IMG/VR virus record: IMGVR_UViG_3300045286_000034 | Span: 1 to 22,254 of that record | Origin: a virus | Length of the DNA stretch: 22,254 nt | Strand: one strand, 5' to 3' | Part shown: positions 21,050 to 22,254 of the stretch, piece after piece | Numbering within the stretch: position 1 is the first letter of the stretch | How the letters are laid out: each line of letters begins with the position of its first letter | Program-made: the position numbers and the translations under genes | Notes under the pieces: model-generated | Database searches by the model: none | What the model was told of the DNA's origin: nothing | The model's input: the letters and a program-made list of their open reading frames with translations, nothing else

Positions 21050-21748
21050 CTACCTCATCGACGCCGCGCCGACTGTGTCCAGCAGCGAGTTCGCCAGTTT
21101 CAGCAGTTCCATCTCTTCGTCGCCTTCCGTTCCGGCATCCCACCGGTCACCGTTGGGCATCCCACCCATAGGATCAAGGTCGAGCGACAGTTTCGCGATT
21201 AACGTGCGCGACACGTTTTTCGAGCATCCCAACTTGCGCAGGTATTCCTCAAGTTCGCGCTCAGTCGGGACGTATTCACCCAACGCCGAAAGCCGCGCCT
21301 TGAGGGCTTCGACCTTCGCCAGAGGATTCATTGCCATCGAAACGATCGATACTTCAAACAGTTTCACTTTTTGCAGAATCCGGGTGTCGCCACGCCACGC
21401 AACCTCTTCGGGGCGAAAGCCGATCGACAGACCGCGCACCGCCTTTTTCTCGAGCAGCGTACGGACATCGCGTCCGAGACTGGTATCGAGCACTTCGCCG
21501 TGGACGAAGAGTCCACTCTTGTCTTCGGCCATGTTGAGCCACACTCCGGGCACCTGGTCGGCCCGGTGCATCCAGAACATCAGGGGCATCGTGCCCTCTG
21601 CCTTGAATTCCTTGAGCGACGCATCGAATGCGCCCGGAGCGACAACGTCGCCGCCGAAGTCCACGTTGTTGAACACCGAGCCGTACCCGGTGAACTCGCG
21701 GGCACCGACCGATTTGATCTCAAGCGGGACGCTAACTTGCATTGTCAT
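21050..21748 (-). CDS. HK97-type prohead protease (peptidase S78 family)
   Basis: A 232-residue maturation protease that would cleave the capsid N-terminal scaffold domain inside the prohead. The N-terminal core carries the usual GYGSVFNNVDFGGDVVAPGAF pattern in slightly divergent form (residues 21-41). The probable catalytic residues are His61 in MFWMHR and Ser108 in RGLSIGF, with a conserved acidic residue at Glu132 in LFEVSIV. The C-terminal helical region (EREL.EYLRKLGCS) matches the usual end of the family. I chose ATG 21748 because GGAG lies 6 bases upstream and the overlap with the portal gene is then only 17 bases. An in-frame ATG at 21799 would need a 68-base overlap and has no obvious ribosome binding site. 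An ATG two codons downstream (21742) is also possible. Confidence 0.93.
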   Translation of the reverse strand: MTMQVSVPLEIKSVGAREFTGYGSVFNNVDFGGDVVAPGAFDASLKEFKAEGTMPLMFWMHRADQVPGVWLNMAEDKSGLFVHGEVLDTSLGRDVRTLLEKKAVRGLSIGFRPEEVAWRGDTRILQKVKLFEVSIVSMAMNPLAKVEALKARLSALGEYVPTERELEEYLRKLGCSKNVSRTLIAKLSLDLDPMGGMPNGDRWDAGTEGDEEMELLKLANSLLDTVGAASMR

Positions 21749-22254
21749 TTGCTGCTCCGTTTGGCTTGTCGGGCGGCTTCGCTGGTTGATTGGGCACACT
21801 GGTCTGCCCGCTCGGACCTTGCTGCCAGTAGGATTCGCCGCCGTCTTTGGCGGGGATCGGATTCATGCCTTCGCGCTCGCGCCAATCGTTCGGCGTGATA
21901 ACTCCGGCTTCGCGCTGGATCTTCAGTCCCTCCTGACGCGACTTGAAGTCCGCGCGCAGGCCAGCATCGAGGTTGAAGCGGATCGTGACGCCGCCGCGGC
22001 GATCGTCGTCGGTCAGCAGATCCCGTTCCATCGCATCCTCGAACATCGAGACGTACGGCAGGATCACTTTCTCCTGAAATTCCTGCGACTGGTGCTCGAT
22101 GTTTGAGAACGTGCCGCGCTCGAGATCGCCGACCAGATGCGGCGGCACGCCGAACGCGCCCGCGATGATGTTCCGCTGCAGCTTGCGGGTGTCGAGGAAC
22201 TGGGTTTTCTCGTTGTCGACATCGGCTTTCGTCGCCTCGCCGATGCCGAGCGGC
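21732..22254 (-). CDS. Phage portal protein, C-terminal part (cut by window edge)
   Basis: This is the C-terminal part of an HK97-family portal protein, the dodecameric ring at the capsid vertex through which DNA is packaged and the tail attaches. The frame is open to the right edge, so the true start lies outside the window. Visible residues include the portal signature GAFGVPPHLVGD, then an amphipathic helical stretch (FEDAMERDLL) and a segment resembling the usual portal clip/C-terminal pattern (RADFKSRQEGLKIQREAGVI, then WREREGMNPI). The tail is Pro/Asn-rich and probably disordered. A GTG at 22148 falls inside the VPPHLV motif and is not the start. The gene ends in TAG and overlaps the protease start by 17 bases, the standard portal-protease-capsid order. 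The family call is from recognised motifs; no search was run. Confidence 0.93.
   Translation of the reverse strand, partial: PLGIGEATKADVDNEKTQFLDTRKLQRNIIAGAFGVPPHLVGDLERGTFSNIEHQSQEFQEKVILPYVSMFEDAMERDLLTDDDRRGGVTIRFNLDAGLRADFKSRQEGLKIQREAGVITPNDWREREGMNPIPAKDGGESYWQQGPSGQTSVPNQPAKPPDKPNGAANDNAS

Noticed and set aside
19639-21171. Plus-strand open frame (510 codons) opposite the capsid and neighbouring genes
   Set aside because: Antisense shadow of a confident HK97-fold capsid gene. Its composition is Arg/Asp/Leu-biased and it spans gene boundaries on the true strand.
1-22254. tRNA, rRNA, insertion sequence, integrase or attachment site
   Set aside because: I saw no cloverleaf, transposase or integrase motif, or terminal inverted repeat on either strand. 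Nearly the whole window is accounted for by structural genes.

Overview
The window is one continuous late (structural) gene block of a tailed phage or prophage. Every gene I can support lies on the minus strand, so transcription runs from high to low coordinates. The set is typical of a siphovirus infecting a Gram-negative host: HK97-type portal, S78-type prohead protease and HK97-fold major capsid protein; gp6-like and gp10-like connectors; a lambda-like tail with a G/GT frameshift, a lambda GPH-like tape measure and a J-like tail tip. G+C is high in most blocks, GTG starts are common, and the one exported protein has a Gram-negative AxA signal peptide, so a GC-rich proteobacterium is the likely host. 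No integrase, att site, lysis, replication or host gene is present, so free phage and prophage cannot be told apart.

Layout in order of transcription. (1) 22254-19729: portal (cut by the window edge), prohead protease, major capsid protein. (2) 19661-10364: an unusually large 9.3-kb accessory block between the capsid gene and the first connector. It holds a small virion-type protein, a secreted small protein, a coiled-coil CxxC protein, two further small phage proteins, three genes carrying five LamG/concanavalin-like modules, and an 802-residue protein built mostly of a strict 20-residue repeat. (3) 10352-8447: head-tail connector, head closure, gp10-like and tail-completion genes. (4) 8367-7708: the tail tube gene, followed by tandem hairpins with a likely intrinsic terminator. 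(5) 7604-6895: tail assembly chaperones G and GT, joined by a -1 frameshift at a canonical GGGAAAC site. (6) 6902-1: tape measure, two minor tail proteins, and the tail-tip protein, which runs off the left edge.

Genes are packed tightly. Most junctions are ATGA, GTGA, TGATG or TAATG overlaps, or the stop codon falls inside the next Shine-Dalgarno. No stretch over 300 bases lacks a gene; the longest gaps are 103, 79, 67 and 58 bases, and each holds an inverted repeat. I found no convincing promoter.

The most notable region is the LamG / 20-residue-repeat cassette. LamG modules end in a [DN]PW[AQ][LIV][FY] motif and are preceded by an Arg-rich 'RQP' linker. Two linkers in the 776-residue protein are 36-base near-identical direct repeats exactly 771 bases (257 codons) apart. 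Hand-counted base composition drops to roughly 42-55% G+C across the LamG block (about 13.68-17.33 kb), against 57-72% in flanking blocks. The left edge of this drop falls at the PWQLF motif inside a gene, as if lectin-like domains had been swapped in at that seam. The position next to the capsid gene suggests, but does not prove, display on the capsid or at the head-tail junction.
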